A DNA stretch of 64,000 nt from Terrabacter terrigena (GCF_042676085.1 NZ_JBHTKH010000004.1:186001-250000); one strand, 5' to 3'; numbered from the stretch's first letter, positions 50,735 through 59,941 are shown. Made by a program: numbers and translations. The notes: a model not told the origin generated them from the sequence alone.

Positions 50735-50810
50735 GGTGCGAAGGTTGGGGAACCCGAGGGGCGCAGCGTGCGCCGCCGACGGAGAGGCCACCGCTCAACG
50801 AGGAGTTCCG

Positions 50811-52439
50811 ATGCCCCAGCAGCCCGCACTGCTTCCCACGTCTGACCAGTCGACGCGGGAGGTCTCGCGTCGCTCGATCCTCAAGCTCGCCTCGCTGGCC
50901 GGCGCCGGAGCGCTCTTCGCTCCCGCCCTCGCCGCCTGCGCCGGGCCCAAGTCCGCCAACTCAGCCAGCACTGCCGGGGCAGGCGCTGCGGGCGGCACCC
51001 TGAGCATCGTGCTCAACCGCAACCTGGTCAGCCTCGACAACAAGCTGAACCAGTACGACGCGGCCGTCACCGTCCAGCGCGCCGTGCGCGAGGCGCTGAC
51101 GAAGATCGGCGACGACCTCAAGCCCGAGCTCGTCCTCGCCGAGTCCTTCGAGCAGACCAAGCCGACCGAGTGGACCGTCAAGCTGCGCAGCGACATCCAC
51201 TACTCCGACAAGTCGCCGGTCACCGTCGAGGACGTCGAGACCGCGCTCAAGCTGTACTTCCAGGTCAAGGCCGGCTACGTCGCCTCGCAGTTCCCCGAGC
51301 AGCCGTCCTTCGCCAAGGTCGACGACAAGACGTTCACGCTCACCACCAAGACCCCGGTCGTCACCCTCGACTCGCTGATGTCCAACATCCTCATCACGCC
51401 GGCCAAGGACAACAAGGCCGAGGAGCTGAGCAACGGCCTCGGCACCGGCCCGTTCGTCATCACGACCGCCGACACGGGCACCGGCACCTACAAGCTCACC
51501 CGCAACGACAACTACTGGGGCGAGAAGGCGAAGCTGCAGGAGATCAACGTCTCCTACCAGGAGGAGGAGGGCGCACGCGTCATCGCGATCACCTCGGGCC
51601 AGGCCGACGTCATCGACACGATCACCCCCGAGTCGGCGGCATCGCTCAAGACGAACTCCGACGTCGACGTCATCGAGACGCCCGGCACCCGCCTGATCCA
51701 CCTCTTCTACAACTTCCGCAAGCCCGCCGGCCACCCGCTCGCCAACCCCAAGGTGCGCGAGGCCCTGACGTACGCCATCGACCACGACTCGCTCATCAAG
51801 GCCCTGATGAACAACCAGGTCACCTCGGCCGAGGGCGTCGTGCCGAAGACCCTCGCGGGCTTCGCCAAGACCGGCGCCTACACCTATGACCCGGCCAAGG
51901 CCAAGAAGATGCTCGCCGACAACGGTGGCGCAGGCCTGAAGCTGACGTTCATCTGGGAGGACTCCGAGTTCGCCGGCGCCTCGCGGGTGCTCGAGGCCGT
52001 GTCGCAGATGCTGGCCGCCGTGGGCGTCACCGCCACCCTGAAGATGATCCCCAAGGGCGGCGAGATCAACGCGTGGCGTCGCGGCGAGGCCGGCGACTGG
52101 GACGTGCTCGCCAATGGCTACGGCAACCAGACCGGGCTGGCACTGACGAACCTGCAGGGGCAGTACGGCGGCACCGCGGAGAAGGAGAAGACGCGTGACA
52201 CCTACCACGGCTTCGTCGTCCCGGAGATCACCGCGCTGCTCGACCAGGCCGGCGCCGAGGCCGACGAGGCCAAGCGCGACGCCCTGCTGGGGCAGGCCCA
52301 GGAGAAGATCTGGGCCCTGTGGCCGGCCATGTGGGCCTGGACGCCGAACAACGTCCTCGCCAAGCGCAAGCGTGTCGCGGCGCTGAAGCTGCGGGCCATC
52401 AACTCCTACGACCTCGGCGCCGTCACGGTCTCGGCCTGA
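50811..52439 (+). CDS. ABC importer substrate-binding lipoprotein (family 5, Dpp/Opp type)
   Basis: 542 aa from ATG 50811 with strong AGGAG site. N-terminus combines a Tat-like SRRSILKLA with a lipobox (LAAC), so a Tat-exported lipoprotein is expected. Mature part is a SBP family 5 protein: SDIHYSDKSPVTVEDVETAL, GTGPFVI, FYNFRKPAGHPLANPKVREA, LTYAIDHDSLIKAL. This family binds peptides, nickel, and also sialic acid, opines and oligosaccharides, so family alone does not say peptide. First gene of a nine-gene rightward operon. Confidence 0.88.
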   Translation: MPQQPALLPTSDQSTREVSRRSILKLASLAGAGALFAPALAACAGPKSANSASTAGAGAAGGTLSIVLNRNLVSLDNKLNQYDAAVTVQRAVREALTKIGDDLKPELVLAESFEQTKPTEWTVKLRSDIHYSDKSPVTVEDVETALKLYFQVKAGYVASQFPEQPSFAKVDDKTFTLTTKTPVVTLDSLMSNILITPAKDNKAEELSNGLGTGPFVITTADTGTGTYKLTRNDNYWGEKAKLQEINVSYQEEEGARVIAITSGQADVIDTITPESAASLKTNSDVDVIETPGTRLIHLFYNFRKPAGHPLANPKVREALTYAIDHDSLIKALMNNQVTSAEGVVPKTLAGFAKTGAYTYDPAKAKKMLADNGGAGLKLTFIWEDSEFAGASRVLEAVSQMLAAVGVTATLKMIPKGGEINAWRRGEAGDWDVLANGYGNQTGLALTNLQGQYGGTAEKEKTRDTYHGFVVPEITALLDQAGAEADEAKRDALLGQAQEKIWALWPAMWAWTPNNVLAKRKRVAALKLRAINSYDLGAVTVSA

Positions 52440-52476
52440 CCGGTGCGCCGTACCCACGGCACTCCAAGGTGATCCC

Positions 52477-53409
52477 ATGTTGACCTACGTCCTCAAGCGC
52501 ATCGGGCAGACCGTGCTCACCGCGTTCCTCGCGACCGCGACGGTCTTCGTCCTGCTGCGGATGGCCCCGGGCGACCCGGCGGCGAACTACGCGCCACCGA
52601 ACCCGACCTCGGCACAGCTCGAGGCCATCCGCCAGCAGTTCGGGCTCGACCAGTCGATCCCGGTGCAGTTCGTGACCTTCCTGCAGCACCTGTTCCAGGG
52701 AGACGTCGGCACCTCGTTCTTCTTCAAGCGCCCCGCGCTCGAGGTCGTCATGGAACGCCTGCCCTACACCATCACGCTGGCGGTGGCCGCGATCGTCGTC
52801 ACGGCGCTCGTCGCGATCCCGCTGGGCGTGTGGATGGCCCGTCGGGCCGACACCGCCCAGGAGCTCGGCGCCAACATCGCGACGATCGCCGGACAGTCGA
52901 TGCCGGACTTCTGGATCGGCTTCGTGCTGCTCATCGTCTTCGCCGTCAACCTGGGCTGGTTCTCACCCGCCGGGTTCGACTCGGGCAGCTCGATCGTGCT
53001 GCCGACCGTGACGATCGCGATCCTCCAGATCGCGCTCATCTCGCGGCTCGTGCGCCGCGAGATGGTGGGCAACCTCGCAGCGCCCTACCTCACGGTGGCC
53101 CGCTCGCGCGGCATCTCGGAGCGGGCGCTCACCTGGCGGTACGCGTTCGGCAACTCGGCGATCCCAGTGGTCACCGCGCTCGGCACGCGTTTCGCGGCCA
53201 TGCTCAACGGCGTGGTCATCGTCGAGGTCGTCTTCAAGTGGCCGGGCGTCGGTGAGCTCGTCGTCAACGCGCTCAAGCAGCGCGACTTCCCGCTCATCCA
53301 GGCCACGGTCCTCGTCACGGTCGTGCTCGCGCTCGTCGTCCAGCTGTTCGTCGACCTGCTCTACCCGCTCATGGACCCGCGGGTCCGACTCGGAGAGGCC
53401 AGCGCATGA
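52477..53409 (+). CDS. ABC importer permease (DppB type)
   Basis: 310 aa, about six membrane helices. N-terminal MLTYVLKRIGQTVLTAFLAT is typical of DppB/OppB; the EAA-like coupling segment is around LTVARSRGISERALTWRYA. Forms the translocation pore with the next gene's product. Stop overlaps that gene's ATG (ATGA). Confidence 0.9.
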   Translation: MLTYVLKRIGQTVLTAFLATATVFVLLRMAPGDPAANYAPPNPTSAQLEAIRQQFGLDQSIPVQFVTFLQHLFQGDVGTSFFFKRPALEVVMERLPYTITLAVAAIVVTALVAIPLGVWMARRADTAQELGANIATIAGQSMPDFWIGFVLLIVFAVNLGWFSPAGFDSGSSIVLPTVTIAILQIALISRLVRREMVGNLAAPYLTVARSRGISERALTWRYAFGNSAIPVVTALGTRFAAMLNGVVIVEVVFKWPGVGELVVNALKQRDFPLIQATVLVTVVLALVVQLFVDLLYPLMDPRVRLGEASA

Positions 53410-54359
53410 GCACCGCCAACCCGAACGTGTCCCCTCCGTCGGCTCCCGATCTCAGCCAGGTCCCCGGCTCGATCCTGGGTCGCGACTCGGCCGTCACCAA
53501 GGTCCTCCTCCGCCGCTCGGCGGCCGCACGCCGCGCCCGCTACAGCACGATCAAGATCTGGGTCGGTGCGATCTGCGCCGCCCTCGTGGTCCTGCCGGTC
53601 GCGCTGGCGCAGCTGCTGCCGCTGCCCGACCCGATCGTCGGCGCCCTGTCCGAGTCGTCGCTACCGCCCTTCAGCCCTGGTCACCTCTTCGGGACCGACC
53701 CCAACGGCCGCGACCTGCTGAGCCGCGTCCTGCACGGCGGCCAGACGTCGCTCGTCATCGGCATCCTCGCGATCGTCGTGTCGGGTCTCGTGGGCATCGT
53801 CGCCGGCGCCGCGGCCGGCTACTTCGGCGGGTGGGTCGACACGATCGTCTCTCGCCTGCTCGAGGCGCAGATGTCGCTTCCGCTGCTGCTCATGCTGCTG
53901 CTCGTCGTCGCCCTCTTCGGCCCGTCGATCCCGGTCATCACCCTGGTCATCGCCTTCGCCCAGTGGCCCGAACCGGCCCGCATCACCCGGGCCCTCGTGC
54001 TCGTCGAGCGCGAGAAGCCGTACGTCGCCGCGGCCCGCGTCCTGGGGCTGCACCGGGTGTCGATCATCGCCCGCCACGTCATCCCCAACGTCCTGCAGCA
54101 GGTGCTCGTCGTCGTGCTGCTGCTCCTGGCGCAGGCCGTCCTGCTCGAGAGCGCGCTAAGCTTCCTCGGCGCCGGCGTGCAGCGGCCCTACCCGACGTGG
54201 GGCGGCATCATCTCCGACGGCCGCGAGCTGTTCGTGACCGGCAAGTGGTGGCTCGTCACCATCCCCGGCATCGTCATCGCCCTGCTCGTCGTCGGCGTCA
54301 ACCTCGTCGGAGACGGCCTGCGCGACCGCGTCCGCCGCGCGAAGGGAGACCAGTCATGA
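53406..54359 (+). CDS. ABC importer permease (DppC type)
   Basis: 317 aa, about six helices after a 45-residue polar N-terminus. FGTDPNGRDLLSRVLHGGQT is the hallmark of DppC/OppC proteins; the coupling segment is YVAAARVLGLHRVSIIARHV. Pairs with the DppB-type permease. Stop overlaps the following ATG by 4 nt. Confidence 0.9.
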   Translation: MSTANPNVSPPSAPDLSQVPGSILGRDSAVTKVLLRRSAAARRARYSTIKIWVGAICAALVVLPVALAQLLPLPDPIVGALSESSLPPFSPGHLFGTDPNGRDLLSRVLHGGQTSLVIGILAIVVSGLVGIVAGAAAGYFGGWVDTIVSRLLEAQMSLPLLLMLLLVVALFGPSIPVITLVIAFAQWPEPARITRALVLVEREKPYVAAARVLGLHRVSIIARHVIPNVLQQVLVVVLLLLAQAVLLESALSFLGAGVQRPYPTWGGIISDGRELFVTGKWWLVTIPGIVIALLVVGVNLVGDGLRDRVRRAKGDQS

Positions 54360-55198
54360 GCGTTCTCGAGGTCAAGGACCTCAGGGTCGAGCTGATGACG
54401 GGTGGCTCCGTCGTGCGCGCCGTCGACGGCGTCAGCTTCCACATCGACGAGGGCGAGACCGTCACCATCATCGGCGAGTCCGGCTCGGGCAAGTCGACGA
54501 CGGCCATGGCGATCCTGCGTCTGCTGCCCGACGACCTCGCCGTCATCTCGGGCGAGGCCCGCATCGCCGGCAAGGACGTCACGGGTGCCCGCAAGGTCAT
54601 CAACGGGCTCCGTGGACGCTCCGTCGCACTCATCCCGCAGGACCCCATGACGGCCCTCAACCCGATCCGCACCGTCGGTCGGCAGATGACCGAGGCCGTA
54701 CGGGTGAAGTACCCGAAGCTGGGCAAGGCCGAGGCCAAGGCGCGGGCCCTGTCCCTGATGGAGCAGGTCCACATCCGCAACCCTGCCAAGCAGTTCGACG
54801 CCTACCCGCACCAGCTGTCGGGCGGCATGCTGCAGCGCGTCCTCATCGCCATGGCGGTCTCGACCGACGCCGACCTCATCGTCGCCGACGAGCCCACCAG
54901 CGCCCTCGACGTCACGGTCCAGGCCGGCATCCTCGACCTGCTGCTCGAGCTGCAGGAGCAGACCGGCATCGCGCTGCTGCTCATCACGCATGACCTCGGC
55001 GTCGCGCGCCTCATGAGCGACCGCATCCACGTCATGAAGTCGGGCACGTTCGTCGAGGGCGGCCCGGTCGCCGACGTCGTCGACCATCCGCAGCACCCCT
55101 ACACGCAGAAGCTCCTGGGCGCGATCCCCGAGCTCGGGCCGTGGCACGACCCGGCCGTCGACGCCCCCGCGCTCGTCAAGGAGGACAGCCGTGGCTGA
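54356..55198 (+). CDS. ABC importer ATP-binding protein (DppD type)
   Basis: 280 aa. Walker A GESGSGKSTT, Q loop VALIPQDPMTALNP, signature LSGGMLQRVLIAMAV (LSGGM variant normal in DppD), Walker B LIVADEPTSALDV, H loop LLLITHDLGVA. Energises the importer together with the DppF-type subunit. Start ATG overlaps the permease stop; the long frame upstream is noise inside the permease genes. The C-terminal oligopeptide-transporter extension is short, without the Cys-rich iron-sulfur motif of some DppD proteins. Confidence 0.9.
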   Translation: MSVLEVKDLRVELMTGGSVVRAVDGVSFHIDEGETVTIIGESGSGKSTTAMAILRLLPDDLAVISGEARIAGKDVTGARKVINGLRGRSVALIPQDPMTALNPIRTVGRQMTEAVRVKYPKLGKAEAKARALSLMEQVHIRNPAKQFDAYPHQLSGGMLQRVLIAMAVSTDADLIVADEPTSALDVTVQAGILDLLLELQEQTGIALLLITHDLGVARLMSDRIHVMKSGTFVEGGPVADVVDHPQHPYTQKLLGAIPELGPWHDPAVDAPALVKEDSRG

Positions 55199-56039
55199 CA
55201 ACCTGCTCACCGTCAGCAACCTCGTCGTCGAGTACCGCACCGGCAAGGAGGTCTTCCGCGCCGTCGACGACGTCTCGTTCGCCGTCCCCCGCGGTGGCAC
55301 CCTCGCGATCGTCGGCGAGTCCGGCTGCGGCAAGTCCACCATCGCGAAGGCGCTCGTGCGGCTGCTCAGGCCGACCTCGGGCACCATCGACCTCGACGGC
55401 ACCGACCTCGCGCAGCTCTCCGAGAAGCAGCTGCGACCGTTGCGCCACCGGGTGCAGATGGTCTTCCAGGACCCCTACGGCTCCCTCGACCCGCACCTGA
55501 CGGCGCAGGACATCGTGGCCGAGCCACTCCGGGTTCGCGGCGAGAAGTCCCGAAAGGTGCAGCGCGACAAGGCCGCCGAGCTCATCGACCGCGTGGGCCT
55601 GCCCAAGACGGCGCTCGACCGCAAGCCGCCGGAGTTCTCAGGTGGCCAGCGCCAGCGCATCGGCATCGCCCGCGCGCTGGCCTCCGGTCCCGAGCTGCTG
55701 GTCTGTGACGAGGCGACGAGCGCGCTCGACGTCTCCGTCCAGGCGCAGGTGCTCGAGCTGCTCCGCGACCTGCAGGCCGACACCGGCCTGACCTACCTGT
55801 TCATCTCCCACAACCTCGGCGTCGTGCGGGCCATCTCGCAGGACACGATCGTCATGCGGGCCGGTCGGATCGTCGAGAAGGGGCGGACCGACGACCTGCT
55901 CTCCCGTCCGCAGGAGGACTACACCCAGCGCCTCCGCCGTTCGGCCCTCGAGCCGGGGCTCATGACCGGCATCAAGCCGCGCCACCTCATCCGACACATC
56001 GCCGCCTCCCGCACGGCCGAGACCGAGAAGGCCTCATGA
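55191..56039 (+). CDS. ABC importer ATP-binding protein (DppF type)
   Basis: 282 aa, GTG start 8 nt before the previous stop. Walker A GESGCGKSTI, Q loop VQMVFQDPYGSLDP, signature FSGGQRQRIGIARAL, Walker B LLVCDEATSALDV, H loop LFISHNLGVV. Completes the five-part Dpp-type importer. Stop overlaps the aldo/keto reductase ATG. Confidence 0.9.
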   Translation: MADNLLTVSNLVVEYRTGKEVFRAVDDVSFAVPRGGTLAIVGESGCGKSTIAKALVRLLRPTSGTIDLDGTDLAQLSEKQLRPLRHRVQMVFQDPYGSLDPHLTAQDIVAEPLRVRGEKSRKVQRDKAAELIDRVGLPKTALDRKPPEFSGGQRQRIGIARALASGPELLVCDEATSALDVSVQAQVLELLRDLQADTGLTYLFISHNLGVVRAISQDTIVMRAGRIVEKGRTDDLLSRPQEDYTQRLRRSALEPGLMTGIKPRHLIRHIAASRTAETEKAS

Positions 56040-57028
56040 CCACCTCCACCCTGCCCACCCTCGACCTGCCCGGGCTCGACAAGCCGCTGCCGCGGCTCGT
56101 GCTCGGCACCATGACCTTCGGCGACACCGTCGACCTGGAGACGGCACGCACCATGGTCGACACGGCGCTCGACGCCGGCATCACCTCCATCGACACTGCC
56201 AACGGGTATGCCGCCGGGCGCAGCGAGGAGATGCTCGCCGACATCCTCGAGGGCCGCCGCGACGCGGCCACGATCGCCACGAAGGCGGGCATCTACCCCG
56301 GCGACGCGGGTGGCGCACCGCTGCTGTCGGCTGCCGGCCTGCGCTCCTCGCTCGAGGCGAGCCTGCGCCGGCTGCGCACCGACCACGTCGACGTCTACTA
56401 CCTGCACCAGCCCGACCGGTCCGTCCCGATCGACGAGACGGTCGCTGCCCTCGGCGAGTTCGTCCGGGAGGGCAAGGTCCGCGCCATCGGCGTCTCCAAC
56501 TTCTCGGCGTGGCAGATCGCCGACGTCTTCGCCGCGTGCGACGCCCTCGGCACGCCGCGCCCGATCCTCGCCCAGCAGCTCTACAACCTCGTGGCCCGCC
56601 GCATCGAGGCCGAGTACACCGAGTTCGCGACGACCAAGGGCCTGGCCACGATCGTCTACAACCCGCTCGGGGGCGGCCTGCTCACCGGGCGCCACTCCTT
56701 CACGGAGTCTCCGGGCGAGGGGCGCTTCGGCTCGTCCGCGCTCGCGACCATGTACAAGGACCGCTACTGGAACGCCGAGACGTTCGCGGTCATCGAGGCC
56801 CTCGGCGCCATCGCGTCGGAGGTCGGCATCACCCTCCCCGAGCTGTCGCTGCGCTGGCTGCTGAGCAAGCCCGTCGTGTCGGCGGTGCTCCTCGGGGGTT
56901 CGAAACCACACCAGCTGGAGGCCAACATCACTGCTGCACAAGCCGGTCCGCTCCCCGACGACGTCGTCGCCGCCTGCGACGAGGCGGGCCTGGCGCTCGC
57001 CGGTTCGATGCCGGGGTACAACCGATGA
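56036..57028 (+). CDS. Aldo/keto reductase
   Basis: 330 aa TIM-barrel NADP(H) oxidoreductase. Catalytic residues visible: Asp in SIDTANGY, Tyr in NGYAAGRSEE, Lys in IATKAG, His in YYLHQPDRS; cofactor segment VLLGGSKPHQLEANI. Interconverts a sugar or keto-acid carbonyl and alcohol. Translationally coupled to the importer ATPase and to the aldolase gene, so its substrate should be the imported compound or an intermediate. Confidence 0.88.
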   Translation: MTTSTLPTLDLPGLDKPLPRLVLGTMTFGDTVDLETARTMVDTALDAGITSIDTANGYAAGRSEEMLADILEGRRDAATIATKAGIYPGDAGGAPLLSAAGLRSSLEASLRRLRTDHVDVYYLHQPDRSVPIDETVAALGEFVREGKVRAIGVSNFSAWQIADVFAACDALGTPRPILAQQLYNLVARRIEAEYTEFATTKGLATIVYNPLGGGLLTGRHSFTESPGEGRFGSSALATMYKDRYWNAETFAVIEALGAIASEVGITLPELSLRWLLSKPVVSAVLLGGSKPHQLEANITAAQAGPLPDDVVAACDEAGLALAGSMPGYNR

Positions 57029-57840
57029 GCGCGCAGGCAGGTCCCGGCCAGACGGCGGTGGAGCGCAGCCGCGCCCGCGTGCTCGACTACGCCCGCCGCT
57101 TGCGGGCCCGCGAGCAGATCCTCGGGTACTGGGTCATCATCGACTCGCCGGTCTCGACCGAGCGGCTCGCCCGCCTCGGCTGGGACTACGTCTGCTTCGA
57201 CGCCCAGCACGGCCTGCTCGACTACAAGGGCATCCTGTCGGGCATGCAGGCGATCGACGCGGGCGGCGAGTCCGTCGGCATGGTGCGCGTCGGTGCCAAC
57301 GACCCGTTCCTCATCGGGCAGGCGCTCGACGCAGGTGCGGCGGGCGTCATCGTGCCGCTCGTCAACACCGCGGAGGACGCCGCACGGGCCGTCTCCTACG
57401 CGAAGTACGGTCCGGAGGGCATCCGTTCCTACGGTCCGATGCGCTCGCAGCTGCGGATCGGCCCCAACCCGGCCGACAGCAACGCGGCGACGGTGGTGCT
57501 CGCGATGATCGAGACGCCGCAGGGCCTCGCCAACGTCGAGGAGATCGCGGCGACGCCGGGCATCGACGGGCTCTACATCGGCCCGTCCGACCTGCGCCTC
57601 GCAGTCGGCGGCACGACCTCGACCGACGCGGGCGTCGACGACGTCTTCGAGGCCGCCGTCGACCGGATCCTCAAGGCGGCGAAGGACGCCGGAATCGCCG
57701 CCGGGTTCCACACCCCGAGTGGTGAGGCCGCGGCCAAGCGCCTCGGCCAGGGGTTCACGCTCGCCACCGTCTCGTCCGACCTCATCCACCTCGAGCAGGC
57801 CTCCACGGCCCACCTCAAGGCGGCCCGGAGCGAGTCGTGA
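57025..57840 (+). CDS. HpcH/HpaI-type class II aldolase
   Basis: 271 aa from ATG 57025. Family features: WDYVCFDAQHGLLDY (metal/substrate region with the conserved His), GMVRVGANDP, GAAGVIVPLVNTAEDA, AMIETPQGLANVEEIAA (catalytic Glu), GLYIGPSDLRLAVG. These enzymes cleave 2-keto-3-deoxy acids or 4-hydroxy-2-keto acids into pyruvate and an aldehyde, using a divalent metal. Suggests that part of the imported substrate is dehydrated to a keto-deoxy acid. Overlaps both neighbours by 4 nt. Confidence 0.87.
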   Translation: MSAQAGPGQTAVERSRARVLDYARRLRAREQILGYWVIIDSPVSTERLARLGWDYVCFDAQHGLLDYKGILSGMQAIDAGGESVGMVRVGANDPFLIGQALDAGAAGVIVPLVNTAEDAARAVSYAKYGPEGIRSYGPMRSQLRIGPNPADSNAATVVLAMIETPQGLANVEEIAATPGIDGLYIGPSDLRLAVGGTTSTDAGVDDVFEAAVDRILKAAKDAGIAAGFHTPSGEAAAKRLGQGFTLATVSSDLIHLEQASTAHLKAARSES

Positions 57841-59087
57841 ACGTCGCGGACACCCCGCCCGAGACGCTCCCGGCCGACGGCGTGCTGCGCCCGCGAGACG
57901 GAGGCGGCCGGACGGCATACCTGCCCACCCCGACCGTGCAGTGCCACGCCGCGAACCTCGCCTGGCTGCCGAACGGCGACCTCGCGTGCGTGTGGTTCGG
58001 CGGCACGCAGGAGGGCGTCAGCGACATCACCGCCTACCTCTCGCGTATGCCGTCGGGCACCGACACGTGGCAGAGCCCCGTGCCGCTCAGCGACGACCCG
58101 AACCGGTCGGAGCAGAACCCCGTGCTCTTCACCGCCCCCGACGGCGACGTGTGGCTGCTCTACACCGCTCAGCTCGCCGGCAACCAGGACACCTCCGAGG
58201 TGCGGCGCCGAGTGTCGCACGACGGCGGCGAGACGTGGGAGGCGCCGACGGTGCTCCTTCCCGCGACCGACGCCGGGGGCGTCTTCGTGCGCCAGCCCCC
58301 GGCGGTCCTCCCGAGCGGTCGCATCCTGCTGCCCGTCTTCAACTGCGTCACGGTGCCCGGCGAGAAGTGGGTCGGCAACGAGGACACCTCGAGCGTATGG
58401 TGGAGCGACGACGCAGGTTCGACGTGGACCGAGGCGCCCGTGCCGGGGTCGCTCGGCTGCGTGCACATGAACATCATTGTGCGACAGGACGGTTCGCTCT
58501 GGGCCTGCTTCCGCAGCCGCTGGGCCGACCATGTGTGGCAGACGACCTCCACCGACGACGGTGTGACGTGGGCCGAGCCGACGGCGACCGAGCTGCCCAA
58601 CAACAACTCATCGATCCAGGCGGTCGCGACGGGCGGCGGAGAGGTCGCCCTCGTCTTCAACCGCAGCTCCGCGCTCGACGCCACAGAGCGAAGGGTCTCG
58701 CTCTACGACGAGATCGACGACGAGGGCGTGGTCGACGGGCTCGAGGGCCCGGTCGTCGCCGAGCCCTCACCCGAGGCAGCCGAGGCGGAGGGACGCCGCA
58801 CCGCCTTCTGGGGAGCCCCCCGCGCGCCGATGACGCTGGGCCTCAGCCCCGACGACGGCCGCACCTGGCCGGTGCTCGTCGATCTCGAGACCGGTGACGG
58901 CTACTGCATGTCGAACAACTCGCGCGACGGGCTCAACCGCGAGCTGTCCTACCCCTCGGTGCTCCCCGCTCCCGACGGTGGCCTCCACGTCGCGTACACC
59001 TACCACCGGCGCGCCATCAAGCACGTCCACCTGCCCGCCGATCTCGTCGACCACCTGCGCGGCGCTCGCAGGGGCCCATCCCGGTGA
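57837..59087 (+). CDS. Cytoplasmic sialidase-fold (BNR/Asp-box) protein
   Basis: 416 aa, GTG start overlapping the aldolase stop. Four Asp boxes at about residues 127-134 (SHDGGETW), 190-197 (SDDAGSTW), 238-245 (STDDGVTW) and 337-344 (SPDDGRTW) mark a six-bladed beta-propeller. No signal peptide, so it acts inside the cell on an imported molecule. The closing HVAYTYHRRAIKHVHLPADL matches the BNR_2 group found in many catabolic clusters, where actual sialidase activity is unproven. Hydrolysis or elimination on a glycosidic or acid-sugar substrate is likely. Confidence 0.8.
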   Translation: MNVADTPPETLPADGVLRPRDGGGRTAYLPTPTVQCHAANLAWLPNGDLACVWFGGTQEGVSDITAYLSRMPSGTDTWQSPVPLSDDPNRSEQNPVLFTAPDGDVWLLYTAQLAGNQDTSEVRRRVSHDGGETWEAPTVLLPATDAGGVFVRQPPAVLPSGRILLPVFNCVTVPGEKWVGNEDTSSVWWSDDAGSTWTEAPVPGSLGCVHMNIIVRQDGSLWACFRSRWADHVWQTTSTDDGVTWAEPTATELPNNNSSIQAVATGGGEVALVFNRSSALDATERRVSLYDEIDDEGVVDGLEGPVVAEPSPEAAEAEGRRTAFWGAPRAPMTLGLSPDDGRTWPVLVDLETGDGYCMSNNSRDGLNRELSYPSVLPAPDGGLHVAYTYHRRAIKHVHLPADLVDHLRGARRGPSR

Positions 59088-59827
59088 CGGTGGCGATGCC
59101 GTCCGGGCCGGTCCCCTCTGCAACCGGCGAGCGCGCCACCCGCAGCGCGGTCGTCACGGGGGCCAGCTCCGGCATCGGCCTCGCGATCGCGCACGACCTC
59201 GTCGGCGCCGGGTGGCACGTGCTCGGCCTGAGCCGCTCGCGCGGTGGGCTGTCGGACGCCGCCACGTGGGTGCCGTGCGACCTGGCTGACGCGATCGCCG
59301 CCGACGAGGCAGTGCGCGCGGTCCGCGACGCCACGGCCGGCGGTATGGATGCGATCGTCCACGCCGCCGGCCTGCAGTACTCCGCAGGTGTCCGGGACCT
59401 GCAGCCCGAGCAGGGCGAGCGCATGTGGGCCGTCCACGTGCGCGGAGCCGAGCTGCTCGTCAGCGGCCTGGTCGGCTCGCTCGTCGACGGGGGGCGGGTC
59501 GTCCTCGTCGGCAGCCGCACCATGTCGGGAGTGCCCGGCAAGAGCCAGTACGCCGCCACCAAGGCAGCGCTCGTGGCGATGGCACGCGCGTGGGCCAGTG
59601 AGCTCGCACCCCGCCGCATCACCGTCAACGTCGTCGCTCCCGGCCCCACGCGTACGGCCATGCTCGATGACCCCAACCGCTCCTCCGTGCCTCCCGTCGT
59701 GCCGCCGCTGGGACGGCTCGTCGAGCCGTCGGAGGTGGCGGCGCTCACCCGCTTCCTGCTTGAGCCGACCGGGGCGATGGTGACCGGCCAGACCCTCGTG
59801 ATCTGCGGCGGCGCTTCGCTCCCCTGA
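59084..59827 (+). CDS. SDR family oxidoreductase
   Basis: 247 aa, GTG start. TGASSGIGLAIA glycine loop, HAAG (in place of NNAG), Y-A-A-T-K active site in GKSQYAATKAALVAMA, and the common C-terminal GQTLVICGG. Last gene of the importer operon, overlapping the Asp-box protein gene by 4 nt. Probably oxidises or reduces an acid-sugar intermediate (an onate/keto-onate step). Followed by a strong hairpin. Confidence 0.87.
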   Translation: MTVAMPSGPVPSATGERATRSAVVTGASSGIGLAIAHDLVGAGWHVLGLSRSRGGLSDAATWVPCDLADAIAADEAVRAVRDATAGGMDAIVHAAGLQYSAGVRDLQPEQGERMWAVHVRGAELLVSGLVGSLVDGGRVVLVGSRTMSGVPGKSQYAATKAALVAMARAWASELAPRRITVNVVAPGPTRTAMLDDPNRSSVPPVVPPLGRLVEPSEVAALTRFLLEPTGAMVTGQTLVICGGASLP

Positions 59828-59941
59828 GCGCGTCGACGGTCGGGCCAGGGGTGCGGCCTCCCTCGACGGCTGTGCGCTTCCGCCAGCGGTGGCCGGTGCA
59901 GCGTGCACTCGTGAGGTGAACGCGTACCTCTGCGGGAAGTG

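Noticed and set aside
47369..59827. Sialic acid utilisation operon, suggested by the sialidase-fold protein and Dpp-type importer
   Set aside because: No N-acetylneuraminate lyase, ManNAc kinase or epimerase, or glucosamine-phosphate deaminase; kinase and PdxA2 point to acid sugars.
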